64,000 nucleotides of DNA from the NCBI RefSeq assembly GCF_900115785.1, contig NZ_FOYS01000006.1:1-64000 (forward strand), written 5' to 3'. Source of the DNA: Halogeometricum limi. Its GTDB lineage: Archaea > Halobacteriota > Halobacteria > Halobacteriales > Haloferacaceae. Below, piece by piece: positions 42,718-51,846 of this stretch. Both the position numbers and the translations under genes were made by a program. A model generated the notes under the pieces. That model made no database searches. It was not told the origin of the DNA and was given only the letters and a program-made list of their open reading frames with translations. Each line of letters opens with the position of its first letter. The first letter of the stretch is position 1.

Positions 42718-44604
42718 TTAACTGGCCGTCTCGTCCGGTGGCTCCAGCGAGTAGCCCTGCTGGTCGACGAAGTACATGTTGTACTCGCCGTTCGTCTGGA
42801 TGCGCGAGATGCGCGGGTTCGTGGCGTTCGCTATCCGGTCGAAGTCGTCCTCTTGGTACCGAAGCCCGTGGTAGCCTTGCAACTCCCTCGCCCTGTCTTT
42901 CTCGGAGACGACGAGGTAGTAGAACGGCTCGTCGGACAGCCTGTGTTCCCTGAAGCGAGTGACGTTCTCCAGACTGTCCACGGTGTCTTGTCCGAGCGTC
43001 CACATCAGGCGGGGGTCGAAGTCGTCGTTCAGTGCGTCGCTGAACCGGCCGGGGCCGGCGCGGATACCGGCGACGGCGGCCCCCTCGGCGCGGTACTCGA
43101 AGGTGGCGTCGTAGCCGACGAACTGCTGTTCGGGACTCTGCGGCGAGGGGTTGTAGATGTAGGGCGAGGGGAAGTACGCCGCCAGCGACAGACACAGCAC
43201 CGCGATGGTTATCACCGCGACGATGGCCTGTTCGCGTCCCTCGATGGCGCCTTCGAGCACCTTCGAGAGGTGGAACAGGGCTATCGCACCCAGCACGCCC
43301 GCGAGCACCATCGCGAAGCCGAGATGTCGGAAGAAGTAGCCCGACACGTCGCCGATGAACTGCACGGCGAAGAACGGTCCGAGCGTCAGGGCGGAACACC
43401 CGATGTAGGTCACCGCCATGTCGCTGTCGGAGCGGTGTCTGACTATCCCGAACGCCACGGCCGCGAGGAGTCCCGTCGCGAGGACGATGAACACGGCGTT
43501 GACGGCGAACAGTTTGAGGAACAGTTCGACGAGACTGACGCCGATGGCCTCCGCGGAGCCCGTCCGTTGTTGGGCGACCTCACCCGCGCCGGACCCGCTC
43601 GCGAGGAACCCCTGTGCGGACATGAGCACGTTGTTCAGGAGGCGGTACGTCTGCTGGTACTGCGTCGCCCACGTGGCAAGGAGGGCGGCGAGGAACGCGA
43701 CCTGTCCGACGATGAGGCGGTGCCGTTGGCCGCCGTCCGTCGCCGCGGCGTGCGTCACGCGGACGCGTCGCCGCCACGCGAGGCCGACGGCGAGGATGGT
43801 CCCCATGAAGATGAGGACGTTCACCGCCACCTGCGGGTGGTAGAACACGTTCGCCACCAGGGCGATGGGGAGGAGGAAACTGGAGGCCGACGCCCAACTG
43901 GGGAGCGAGACGTCCTCCGCCGAGCGCGTGAGGTGCTTGAACAGCAAGTAGAGGACGAACGGGAAGTACAGCGTCGTCAGCGTGTAACTGTGGAAGTGAG
44001 AGTGCGTGCTGATGTTGTTGATGGGGAGCATCAGCATCGCGACGAACGACGCGATGACGACGGCCCGCGAGTCGCGGAGGACGACCCAGACGGCCAGAGG
44101 GACGAAAAGCATCGTCAACACCGACATCGCGAGCATCGCGTACATCATCCCCCATCTGACGGGGACGCCCATCACCTGCGAGAGGAACAACGCGAGCGAG
44201 TGACCGCCGGGATAGATGAGGTCGAAGAACCCGAAGTCGGGTCCGAGCATGCGCTTTGCCCAGCCGAGGTGCGTCAGTGCGTCACCCGACCCGTAGAAGT
44301 AGTACCCGCGGAAGAACGGGAGCGCGAGAAACGACACCGTGCTCAGACCGGCGAGGCCGACGCCGGCCGCCTTCGTGAGGCGTCGACCGAACAGCGTCGC
44401 GAGGATACCGATGGTCGCGGCGGTGACGACGCCGAACCAGAAGGCCGGCGGGGTCGCTCTGTATATCGATACTTCGTATCCGGTACTCGGGACGGACCGC
44501 GCCGCGAGAACCGCACCGGCGAGTCCGAGAAAACCCACGAGGAGGAGTGCTCTCGTCCAGCGCGGAGAGGAAGGGTCAGAACGGCGACTGAGTGAGGGAG
44601 ACAC
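42718..44604 (-). CDS. Multi-spanning membrane protein (GT-C or polymerase-like)
   Basis: A 628-residue protein with 12-14 predicted transmembrane helices and a soluble C-terminal domain (about 470-628). After the first two helices an external loop YGSGDALTHLGWAKRMLG contains an acidic pair resembling the catalytic loop of GT-C transferases; a Wzy-type polymerase is the main alternative. The GTG at 44604 was chosen because upstream codons are basic and not hydrophobic, and a mini-ORF ends 5 nt before it. The C-terminal soluble part has YNPSPQSPEQQFVGYDA and other Tyr/Asp-rich motifs. Confidence 0.7.
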   Translation of the reverse strand: MSPSLSRRSDPSSPRWTRALLLVGFLGLAGAVLAARSVPSTGYEVSIYRATPPAFWFGVVTAATIGILATLFGRRLTKAAGVGLAGLSTVSFLALPFFRGYYFYGSGDALTHLGWAKRMLGPDFGFFDLIYPGGHSLALFLSQVMGVPVRWGMMYAMLAMSVLTMLFVPLAVWVVLRDSRAVVIASFVAMLMLPINNISTHSHFHSYTLTTLYFPFVLYLLFKHLTRSAEDVSLPSWASASSFLLPIALVANVFYHPQVAVNVLIFMGTILAVGLAWRRRVRVTHAAATDGGQRHRLIVGQVAFLAALLATWATQYQQTYRLLNNVLMSAQGFLASGSGAGEVAQQRTGSAEAIGVSLVELFLKLFAVNAVFIVLATGLLAAVAFGIVRHRSDSDMAVTYIGCSALTLGPFFAVQFIGDVSGYFFRHLGFAMVLAGVLGAIALFHLSKVLEGAIEGREQAIVAVITIAVLCLSLAAYFPSPYIYNPSPQSPEQQFVGYDATFEYRAEGAAVAGIRAGPGRFSDALNDDFDPRLMWTLGQDTVDSLENVTRFREHRLSDEPFYYLVVSEKDRARELQGYHGLRYQEDDFDRIANATNPRISRIQTNGEYNMYFVDQQGYSLEPPDETAS

Positions 44605-44609
44605 GGCTG

Positions 44610-44681
44610 TCAGCCCTCCGTCGACGGCTGACGTACCGTTTCGTCTTCGAGTCCTGTGCGGACTGCTCCGAGAACGAACAT
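44610..44681 (-). CDS. Mini-ORF before membrane protein gene (23 aa)
   Basis: Reads MFVLGAVRTGLEDETVRQPS then TEG and TGA. The stop is 5 nt before the GTG start of the membrane protein. Its ATG is 34 bp after the centre of a box (GCCAATAACCAAAG, minus, 44709-44722). Same arrangement as the mini-ORFs at 28740, 52968 and 54158. Confidence 0.4.
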   Translation of the reverse strand: MFVLGAVRTGLEDETVRQPSTEG

Positions 44682-45050
44682 CACGTCTCGTGTGAACGCT
44701 GAAGGCGACTTTGGTTATTGGCAGTGTAACGCGGCGAGAGCCCTCAGCGTGCAATCAAAAGGGTGTGAACGACACGCATTCGGCACCGACTAGCACCCCT
44801 CGGAGTCGGCGCCGACCTCCCCGTCTCGACCACCGGACCACGACGGTTCCGGGCGAACTGTTGCAGACTGTTCTACCGTTTCAACGTTTATTGCTGTATA
44901 ACCATATCGCTCCGAAGCGTCGGTCCGTACCGTGTGTGTGTACGCCGCCGCGACGCTCGCCGACCGCGACGTTCTGTCTCGTCGCCGCGGGGCTTTTCAC
45001 CGCGCGTTCCGTCTGCGACGTTGGTGTGCGAGGCGCCCGATAGTGTGACA
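44682..45050. other. Intergenic region with two opposed promoters
   Basis: Holds the box for the minus-strand mini-ORF (44709-44722) and, on the plus strand, TGTATAACCATAT (44893-44905), a similar CATAAC-type box about 150 bp before the ATG at 45051 (a GTG at 44934 in the same frame is 37 bp after it, but gives a basic Arg-rich extension). No other gene seen. Confidence 0.4.
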
Positions 45051-45305
45051 ATGAACGGACACGAATTCAACCGGCCTCCGTGGAAAGGCGACGAGTACAG
45101 CCATCGAGACGGCACGACGGAGGTCGTGTTCATGACAGAAGACGGACGAGTGCTCACGTTTCGCGAGTATCCCGACGTCGAGACGTTCGAGCAGTCGGTC
45201 GCCACCGCGGCGTATCGCGGTGTGAACGACGACGTGGCTTCGCTCCCGGAGGCGTCCGCGTTCGCCGGTCCGGACACCGACCAGGAGACGGACGACGACG
45301 AGTAA
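45051..45305 (+). CDS. Small conserved-looking acidic protein
   Basis: An 84-residue protein: MNGHEFNRPPWKG, then VVFMTEDGRVLTFREYPDV (about 26-44) and FEQSVATAAYRGV, tail Asp/Glu-rich. The TEDG-x-VLTFREYPD motif has the look of a short haloarchaeal domain family, but I cannot give a function. It lies 33 bp before the glycosyltransferase gene on the same strand and is likely cotranscribed. Confidence 0.6.
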   Translation: MNGHEFNRPPWKGDEYSHRDGTTEVVFMTEDGRVLTFREYPDVETFEQSVATAAYRGVNDDVASLPEASAFAGPDTDQETDDDE

Positions 45306-45337
45306 CCGCGTTACAGACGCAGACGGACGACGAACCG

Positions 45338-46321
45338 ATGCCCCACTCTCCCACGAATGCACCCGAATTCGACGATTTGAGCGGTCTCCCAGACTCGATG
45401 CTCTCTTCCGATAGACTCTCCCAGTTGCCCGAGACGTACCGTTCCCGCGTAGAGACCGGGTTCGACGCGACGCACGACCCCGACCCCGCCGCCTCGCTCG
45501 TCGTCGTGACGTTTCGGACCGCTCGTCCGGTGTTCGAGTCGGTCCTCTCTGCGCTCGCCGCCCAGACGGACGACGACTTCGAACTCGTCGTCGTGAACAA
45601 CGGTGTCGACTGGGACATCGAGTCGCGACTCCGCGAACTCGACCAACAGACCGCCTACGTCGAACTCGTGCGGAACTGCGGTGTCACCGTGGCGCGCAAC
45701 CTCGGCGCGGAACTCGCCCTCTCTGATCTGCTTTTGTTTCTCGACGACGACGGCGTCCCCGACCACCGGTTCGTCGAGGCGCACCGTCGCGCACACAAGG
45801 AGAACGACATCGTCGCCGTCCGGGGCCGCGTCTTTCCGAAGTCGAAGACGTTCTACAACCGGTTTCAGCAGTGGTACAACCTCGGAGACGAGTCGCTGCC
45901 GTATCTGTTGAACATCGAGGGGAACGCGTCTATCGACCGCGAGGCGTACGACGACGTGTCCGGGTTCGACGAAGCCCTCGGTGGACGGGCGGGACACGAG
46001 GGAATCGACCTCACCTACCGTCTCCTCCGCGAGGGCTACGAACGCGACCAGATACAGTACTGTCCTCACGCGGTCATCTACCACGACTACGCGACGAGTC
46101 TCGTCGGCTACATCCACAAGCGAATCGTCAGCCGTCGTCACCGCCAGCGACTCTCGGCGCAGCGTCCCGAACTGTTCGAGTTCGCGAGCACGTACTCGCC
46201 GCCCCCGGGGATGGACCCCGACAACTCCCGGTTCGACAACCTCGCGCAGACGCTTCTCGCCGTCGTCGTCTACGTCGGCAGTCTCGTGTTGGACCTCCGC
46301 GACAAGGTTTCGAACGACTGA
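45338..46321 (+). CDS. Family 2 glycosyltransferase
   Basis: A 327-residue GT-A transferase starting at MPHSPTNAPEFDD. The core starts late (about residue 50): SLVVVTFRTARPVFESVL, LVVVNNGVDWDIE, GVTVARNLGAEL and LLFLDDDGVPDHRFV with the DxD, then FDEALGGRAGHEGIDLTYRLL, the GGRxGxExxDL acceptor motif of rhamnosyl-type transferases. The N-terminal extension is acidic. The C-terminal helix may be amphipathic. It is convergent with the deacetylase gene, 8 bp apart. Confidence 0.85.
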   Translation: MPHSPTNAPEFDDLSGLPDSMLSSDRLSQLPETYRSRVETGFDATHDPDPAASLVVVTFRTARPVFESVLSALAAQTDDDFELVVVNNGVDWDIESRLRELDQQTAYVELVRNCGVTVARNLGAELALSDLLLFLDDDGVPDHRFVEAHRRAHKENDIVAVRGRVFPKSKTFYNRFQQWYNLGDESLPYLLNIEGNASIDREAYDDVSGFDEALGGRAGHEGIDLTYRLLREGYERDQIQYCPHAVIYHDYATSLVGYIHKRIVSRRHRQRLSAQRPELFEFASTYSPPPGMDPDNSRFDNLAQTLLAVVVYVGSLVLDLRDKVSND

Positions 46322-46329
46322 CCGCGCTC

Positions 46330-47187
46330 TCATCCGACGAACTCGGTCAGTCGCCACCGCAACGCCGACAGGTCCCAGCGGACGCGCCGTTCGTTCTCGT
46401 GCGCGCGCACGCGTGGTAACCGGAACTCGTCCGTTCGCTCCGGGTCGAACACGACGCCGCGGCGCGAGGTGACCGCCACCTCGTGCGACCGGCGGACGAC
46501 GTCGACCGCTTCTTCGGAGTACCGGCCGAACGGGTAACAGAACCGGTCGACGGTCACGCCCAGTCGGTCTTCGAGTTCGTCTCTCGCGCCCACTATCTCC
46601 CGTTCCAGCACCGCCCGGTCGTGGATTCGTGCGAGGTCGGGATGCGTCCGCGTGTGCGTCCCGACGGTGACGAGAGGGTCCGACGCGACCGCGCGCAGTC
46701 GCTCCCACGACATCACGCCGGGGTCGCGAACCGTCTCGTCCGCGAACGACGCCGGGTCGTTAAACGCCTCGTACTCCGTCGGGGAGCGAGCGAACCGGTA
46801 CGCGTAGCCCTCAGGCGCGGCGCCGACGAAGTCAACGGGGACGAACAGCGTCGCCGGAACGCCGTACTCGCGGAGGACCGGGAGAGCGTTCTCGGCGAAG
46901 TCGTCGTAGGCGTCGTCGAACGTGAGCGCGACACGTTCGTCGCCGTCCGAGTCGAGGACTGCGGGGAGGTCGACCACGCGAAAGTGCTCCGTGAGGTAGT
47001 CGAGGTCGCGGCGGAACCGGTCGACCGAGACGTTCCCGTAGCCCGCCGGATTCCCGACGGCGTGGTACGCGAGGACGGCGTTCGCCGTCTCGGGATAGCA
47101 CCGAGAGAAGTTCGTCGCCGCGTCGAGTCGTTCGAGAGCGTCGAACCCGGCGCGCGCGACGTCGCGCGAGAAGTCGGACCCTCCCAC
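46330..47187 (-). CDS. Polysaccharide deacetylase (NodB-type)
   Basis: A 285-residue carbohydrate esterase 4 protein. NodB motifs: VLAYHAVGN, VALTFDDAYDDF with metal and base aspartates, THTRTHPDL with the His-x3-His pair, and FCYPFGRYSEEAV. No signal peptide, so it probably acts on the cytoplasmic lipid-linked unit or nucleotide sugar. It starts directly after the FkbM gene stop (no gap) and is the third gene of that operon. Confidence 0.88.
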   Translation of the reverse strand: MGGSDFSRDVARAGFDALERLDAATNFSRCYPETANAVLAYHAVGNPAGYGNVSVDRFRRDLDYLTEHFRVVDLPAVLDSDGDERVALTFDDAYDDFAENALPVLREYGVPATLFVPVDFVGAAPEGYAYRFARSPTEYEAFNDPASFADETVRDPGVMSWERLRAVASDPLVTVGTHTRTHPDLARIHDRAVLEREIVGARDELEDRLGVTVDRFCYPFGRYSEEAVDVVRRSHEVAVTSRRGVVFDPERTDEFRLPRVRAHENERRVRWDLSALRWRLTEFVG

Positions 47188-48048
47188 TTACGGCTCCCGG
47201 ACGGCGCCGAGAAAGTGGCCGCCGTCCCAGTCGACGAGGCGTTCGACGCGGAGTCCGGACGACTCCAAGATGTCGCGTATCTCCTCGCCCTCGTCGCCAC
47301 GGCTGAAGTGCTTCTCGTAGACGTTGACGTAGACGGCGCGACAGTCGAGCAGGGTGTGTTGGAGGCCCTGCAGGACGCCGAGTTCAGCGCCTTGTACGTC
47401 TATCTTCAGGACCGTCGGAGCGGGAACGCCGTCGGCAACGAGCGAGTCGCCGCGGTCCGTCTCGACGGCGACGCTCCGACGCTCCGAGGCGCCGTGGAGG
47501 ACGCCGAACGCGCCCGTCCCGTCGGGACTGCTGACGCCCAACTCCGCTCGGCCGCAGGAGTCGTCGAGCGCGAGTCGTCGGACGATGGCGCTCCGGTCGT
47601 TGCGTTCGAGGTTCTCGCTCAATCGCTCGACGTTCTCGGGGTGGGGTTCGATGGCGACGACGCGTTCGCCGGGGAGTCGTCCCGCCGCGAGGACGCTGAA
47701 CACGCCGACGTGTGCGCCCACGTCCCACACCACGTCGTCGTCGCGAAGCGACCGCAGGAAGTGACGGAGTACGGTCTTGTCGGGGTCCGTTCGGTACTTC
47801 GCGAACCCCTGGTACTCGAATCGCGTGGTGACGCGAAAGCGCGTCTCGTCGTCGCCGGCGTGAAACACCACCTCGTTCGGGAGGACGACGGCCGCCGCGC
47901 GGTTCGTCACGTCGCCGAGGGCGCTCGTGAGACCGCTCCGTCTGGCGGCGTTCGCTACCGGCGTGCCGGCCACGCGGCCGACGACGGCGTCTCGCGCGAC
48001 GCTCACGCCGTCTCGAACGCGCGCCCGGACGTCGTCTCTCAGCGTCAT
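47188..48048 (-). CDS. FkbM-family methyltransferase
   Basis: A 286-residue S-adenosylmethionine-dependent enzyme. Motif I VVWDVGAHVGVFSVLAAG, then VVAIEPHPENVERLSENL, and VLKIDVQGAELGVLQGLQ (motif IV of FkbM). It would O-methylate a sugar or lipid carrier group. The ATG at 48048 is 1 nt after the stop of the FG-GAP gene; the longer open frame upstream runs inside that gene. Confidence 0.88.
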   Translation of the reverse strand: MTLRDDVRARVRDGVSVARDAVVGRVAGTPVANAARRSGLTSALGDVTNRAAAVVLPNEVVFHAGDDETRFRVTTRFEYQGFAKYRTDPDKTVLRHFLRSLRDDDVVWDVGAHVGVFSVLAAGRLPGERVVAIEPHPENVERLSENLERNDRSAIVRRLALDDSCGRAELGVSSPDGTGAFGVLHGASERRSVAVETDRGDSLVADGVPAPTVLKIDVQGAELGVLQGLQHTLLDCRAVYVNVYEKHFSRGDEGEEIRDILESSGLRVERLVDWDGGHFLGAVREP

Positions 48049-48049
48049 C

Positions 48050-49189
48050 TCAACCAACGTTGAACCACGCGTCGACGCTCGGTTCGACGTAGGACTTCCC
48101 GACGATGTCCAGTCGGCCGTCCCCGTCCAGGTCGACGAGTTTCGCCTCGTGCGTCGGAACGCCCTCCACGAGCAGTTCCTCCTCGAACGTTCCGTCGCCA
48201 CGGTTCCAGAAGACGAACTGTCGGGGGTCGTGTCCCTCCTCCAGACCCATCTCGGCGACGTACACGTCCGGGTGCCCGTCGCCGTTCAGGTCGGCGACCT
48301 GCAGCGAGTGCGGGTTCGACAAGTCGTCGTGGAGGATGGTCGGCGTCCAGTCAGGCGGGTCGAACACGCCGAGACGGGCCGGTCTGTCGCCCTGATACGG
48401 GAGGTCACCCTCGGTGACGACGACTTCGTCCTCGCCGTCGCCGTCCACGTCGGCGGCGACGACGCGGGTCCAGTCCCAGCCCTCGGCGATGGTCTCTCGG
48501 GACCACGACCCGTCGTCCTCGCGGTGAAAGAGGTTCGGCCCGGCGAGAATCTCGACGCTGCCGTCGCCGTCGACGTCCGCGACCTGGACGCCCTCGACGT
48601 CGATGTCCTCGGCGACGACGTGGCGGTTCGCGACCGGCCACGGTTCGCGTCGCGGGTCCTCTGGGACGTCGTAGTAGAAGACGACGGCGCTCTCCTGTGA
48701 GAGAGCGACGACTTCGTTCTCGCCGTCGCCGTCGACGTCCGCGACGGCCACGTCGTGGTACTTCTCGAAGTCGTCGGTGACGAGGCGGCGCGTCCACTCG
48801 TCTCGGGGGTCGTCGGGTTGTTCGAACCAATAGAGGTCGTGTTGGTTGATGTTCTGTCCGGCGACGAGGTCGAGTCGTCCGTTACCGGTGATGTCGCCGA
48901 GTGCACCGCCGACCGACAGGTCGGGCGCGCGGGCGACGTCGTGGCGTTCCCACCCGGGGTTCTCGTACCAGAAGACGTTCCACTCGCGGCGGTGAATCCC
49001 CTCGCGCGTCCCGGGCAGTTTGCGGAGGTCGATCTCTTTGTCGAGCACCGGAAGCGTGACGGGGTACTCGCCACCGAGTGCGCCGACGAGTACGTCCGGG
49101 CGACCGTTTCCCGTGAGGTCCGTCGTGAGACAGAAGCTCATCCGGCCGCACGGGGGGTCATCGTCGAGACGACGGTGCTGAAGCTCCAT
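48050..49189 (-). CDS. FG-GAP/VCBS repeat protein, no signal peptide
   Basis: A 379-residue seven-bladed beta-propeller type protein with calcium-loop repeats: DLTGNGRPDVLVG, DITGNGRLDLVAG, DVDGDGENEVVA, DVDGDGSVEILAG, DVDGDGEDEVVV, DLNGDGHPDVYVA and DLDGDGRLDIVG, seven in total. Proteins of this type are usually exported, but the N-terminus (MELQHRRLDDDPPCGRMSF) has no signal, and the gene is first in an operon with cytoplasmic FkbM and deacetylase enzymes. It might be a carbohydrate-binding or polysaccharide-lyase-like (rhamnogalacturonan lyase) fold. A box (GTATTACAATCGG, minus, near 49219) is 30 bp before the ATG. Confidence 0.8.
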   Translation of the reverse strand: MELQHRRLDDDPPCGRMSFCLTTDLTGNGRPDVLVGALGGEYPVTLPVLDKEIDLRKLPGTREGIHRREWNVFWYENPGWERHDVARAPDLSVGGALGDITGNGRLDLVAGQNINQHDLYWFEQPDDPRDEWTRRLVTDDFEKYHDVAVADVDGDGENEVVALSQESAVVFYYDVPEDPRREPWPVANRHVVAEDIDVEGVQVADVDGDGSVEILAGPNLFHREDDGSWSRETIAEGWDWTRVVAADVDGDGEDEVVVTEGDLPYQGDRPARLGVFDPPDWTPTILHDDLSNPHSLQVADLNGDGHPDVYVAEMGLEEGHDPRQFVFWNRGDGTFEEELLVEGVPTHEAKLVDLDGDGRLDIVGKSYVEPSVDAWFNVG

Positions 49190-49254
49190 ACCCTACCGAC
49201 CCCCGAAAGCCCGATTGTAATACTGCTCTTAACCGCTCAGACCGGTGGAAGTCG

Positions 49255-50202
49255 TCATCCTGAGGGCTCTGCCGTCGCGGTATCTGCGCCGACCGTGTCG
49301 TCGCCTTCGGTCGCGTCCAGGTCCGTCAGTTCCGCGAGGAGGGCCGCACCGTCGGCTATCGTCTGCTCGACGTCTTCGGGGTCGTCGTGTTCGTACACCA
49401 GCCACTCGGTTCCGCTCTCGCGCGCGGCGCGCGCCACCGAGTCGAAGTCGACGACGCCCTCGCCGGGGTCGACGTTCTCGTAGGTCCCGAACCGCCCGCT
49501 CGGCCGGACGTCGCGGAGGTGGACGAGCGGAATCCGTCCGGCCGCGAGGTCGACGGCCGCGGCGGGGTCGAATCCGGCCGCCGTCACCTCGCCGACGTCC
49601 ACCTCGAAGAACAGGTCGTCGGGCGTCGTCCGCGCGAGGAGGTTCCAGAAGCCGGACTTGCTCGGAATCTCCGCGGGGTCGGCACGCCGGAGTCGGTTGA
49701 GAACCTGCCCGCCGACGTTGGCGACGCCCTGCGGAATCGGCGTCCGCTCGAACACCGTCCCGACGAGTCGGGGGAACATCGGATACAGGTCGTGCCGTAT
49801 CGTGTGGTAGCCCAGGTCGACGTCGTGCCCGTCGAGTTCGTGCGCCACGTCGGCGACGCTGTACGAGAGCGACCGGACGGCGTCGCGCGTCTGGAAGTTC
49901 CGATACGAGATGTGCGGGACGACGACGCGGTCACAGTCGACCGTCTCCAACCGCTCCAACAGGTCGTTCTCGCCCTCCACTGCGTCTTCGACCGCCGAGA
50001 GGTCCGCGTGCACCGCGACGGGGACGACGCCCGTCTCGTCGAGTGCGTCGGCGACGGCGGCGGGGTCGGTCTCGAAGAAGCGGTTCGCGAACTCGACGCC
50101 CTCGAACCCGGCGTCCGCGACGCGGCGAATCACGTCGGGCAGCGAGTCCGTCGAATCTCGGACGCTGTACAACTGGATGGCTGGGCGGGGCGGGCGCTCC
50201 AT
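49255..50202 (-). CDS. Sugar phosphate isomerase/epimerase (AP-endonuclease-2 TIM barrel)
   Basis: A 315-residue TIM-barrel protein: AIQLYSVRDSTDSLPDVIRRVADAGFEGVEFAN is the start typical for xylose-isomerase-like sugar isomerases; FFEVDVGEV, PLVHLRDVR and WLVYEHDDPEDV supply metal-ligand candidates (Glu, Asp, His, Glu). It would isomerise or dehydrate a sugar or inositol. It shares a divergent promoter with the Gfo/Idh/MocA gene, and the two families often work on one sugar. Confidence 0.82.
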   Translation of the reverse strand: MERPPRPAIQLYSVRDSTDSLPDVIRRVADAGFEGVEFANRFFETDPAAVADALDETGVVPVAVHADLSAVEDAVEGENDLLERLETVDCDRVVVPHISYRNFQTRDAVRSLSYSVADVAHELDGHDVDLGYHTIRHDLYPMFPRLVGTVFERTPIPQGVANVGGQVLNRLRRADPAEIPSKSGFWNLLARTTPDDLFFEVDVGEVTAAGFDPAAAVDLAAGRIPLVHLRDVRPSGRFGTYENVDPGEGVVDFDSVARAARESGTEWLVYEHDDPEDVEQTIADGAALLAELTDLDATEGDDTVGADTATAEPSG

Positions 50203-50272
50203 ACCCGGCTGTGTCGTCTCCGAGCCATTGTAATGGAGCTACTAAGCGTAGACCGCGTCGCCTCCGACCGTT
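50203..50272. promoter_or_regulatory. Divergent promoter of isomerase and oxidoreductase genes
   Basis: Two boxes are visible. CCATTGTAATGG (50225-50236) is a near-perfect palindrome and is about 30 bp before the isomerase ATG. GCTACTAAGCG (50238-50248) is about 30 bp before the oxidoreductase ATG. Both spacings fit leaderless mRNAs. Confidence 0.5.
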
Positions 50273-51544
50273 ATGGCGCGTATACTCAACGACCCGAATC
50301 GCGTACCGACCGACGTGACTCTCAGAATCGGATTCGTCGGCACCGGCGCACCCGACGGTGACGGCTTCGCGATGGCGTATCGACACGCCGCGGGTTACGA
50401 ACGTCTGGACGACTGCGAACTCGTCGCCTGCGCGGACATCGTCCCGGAGAACGCCGCCGCGTTCGCCGACGAGTACGACATCGACGACCGACACGTCTAC
50501 GATGACTACGAGGAGATGCTCGCCACGGCCGAACCCGACGTGGTGAGCGTCTGCGTTCCGCCCGCCCTCCACGCCGACATCGTCGTCAACGTCGCTCAAA
50601 GCGGCGTCGTCAGCGCGATTCACTGCGAGAAGCCGATGGCGCTGACCTGGAGCGACGCGAAGCGGATGGTCGACGTCTGTGAGAACGAGGGCGTCGCGCT
50701 CACCATCAACCATCAGCAACGCTTCGGGAAGCCGTACCGGAAGGCCAAGGAACTGCTGGACGACGGGAAGATAGGCGACCTGCGCCGCGTCGAGTTCCGC
50801 GAGGAGCATCTCTACGACACGGGAACGCACGCGTTCGACCTCGCGAACTTCTACAACGACATGGAACCCGTCGAGTGGGTGCTCGCGCAGATAGACTACA
50901 CCGACGAGAACGTGCTGTTCGGCGCGCACAACGAGAACCAGGCCGTCGCCCAGTGGCGCTACGAGAACGGCGTCTACGGCCTCGCGTCGACGGGCCGCGG
51001 CGAGGCGTTCTGCGGCGACGCCCTGTTCCGCCTGTACGGAACCGGGGGCGTCGTCGAAGTCCGCGAGGACGGCACCCTCGCGTACCGCCGCGACGGCAAG
51101 TCGTGGAAGACGGTCAAGACCGGGACCGACGGCCGCTACCGCCCCAAACCGGGGAAAGTCCGCGCCGGAACTCGCCTCGTCGCCAAGCGTCTCTCCTCGC
51201 GCCTCGGCGACAGACTCGATTCGACGACGTACACCGAACGCGCCATCGAGGACGTCGTCACCGCGCTTGAAGAGGGCGAGGAGTCCGAACTCGGCGGGCG
51301 GAACGCGCTCGCGGCGGACGAACTCATCTTCGCGTCGTGGGAGTCCTCGCGCCGCCGCGGCCGAGTGGACCTTCCGCTCGACGTCGAGGACAACGCCTTG
51401 GAGTCGATGGTCGCAGAGAAGAAAGTCGGACCCGACGCGACGAAGCGCAGTCTCGCATCGGACGAGGACGAGAGCGCCGACTCGGAGTCGAGTCGCGGCC
51501 GACTCGGCGCGATTCGCTCTCGACTGGTCGGGTTCGTGAAGTAG
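50273..51544 (+). CDS. Gfo/Idh/MocA-family oxidoreductase
   Basis: A 423-residue enzyme. The Rossmann start RIGFVGTGAPDGDGF (about 24-38), ACADIVPENAAAFADEY, VSVCVPPALHADIV and IHCEKPMALTW with the catalytic Glu-Lys-Pro are canonical; a His in DTGTHAFDLANF sits at the active site. It oxidises or reduces a sugar at a ring carbon with NAD(P). The C-terminal 60 residues are Ser/Glu-rich and not conserved. The product of this gene and the divergent isomerase may make a sugar for this locus. Confidence 0.88.
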   Translation: MARILNDPNRVPTDVTLRIGFVGTGAPDGDGFAMAYRHAAGYERLDDCELVACADIVPENAAAFADEYDIDDRHVYDDYEEMLATAEPDVVSVCVPPALHADIVVNVAQSGVVSAIHCEKPMALTWSDAKRMVDVCENEGVALTINHQQRFGKPYRKAKELLDDGKIGDLRRVEFREEHLYDTGTHAFDLANFYNDMEPVEWVLAQIDYTDENVLFGAHNENQAVAQWRYENGVYGLASTGRGEAFCGDALFRLYGTGGVVEVREDGTLAYRRDGKSWKTVKTGTDGRYRPKPGKVRAGTRLVAKRLSSRLGDRLDSTTYTERAIEDVVTALEEGEESELGGRNALAADELIFASWESSRRRGRVDLPLDVEDNALESMVAEKKVGPDATKRSLASDEDESADSESSRGRLGAIRSRLVGFVK

Positions 51545-51552
51545 CGCGGCGA

Positions 51553-51714
51553 CTACCGGGAGTCGTCGCTCTCACCGACTCCCGGCGGGTAGGAGACGCT
51601 CGGAGCCGACGTCTGTTCGGCTGCCGTCGGAGACGGTCCACTGCAAGCGCCGTTACACCCCGCGAGGAGGACGATGACGGCGACGACGGATACGTGGAGG
51701 GCTCGTCGTACCAT
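51553..51714 (-). CDS. Small lipoprotein (53 aa)
   Basis: Reads MVRRALHVSVVAVIVLLAGC, with Cys20 as the lipobox cysteine, then NGACSGPSPT and a Pro/Ser-rich tail to a TAG stop. It is a very short secreted lipoprotein with two further Cys nearby. No family. It is convergent with the oxidoreductase gene. Confidence 0.6.
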   Translation of the reverse strand: MVRRALHVSVVAVIVLLAGCNGACSGPSPTAAEQTSAPSVSYPPGVGESDDSR

Positions 51715-51846
51715 ACCACACAAATCTCAACTGAACTATATATTACTCCGGGTCGGACGGCGGACGGCGCTTCCGCTACTGACTCGGTCGATTCCGACGG
51801 CGTGTCGCACTGTTCGTCGTTCTCGCGAGCGGCGAATGGGGCCGTC

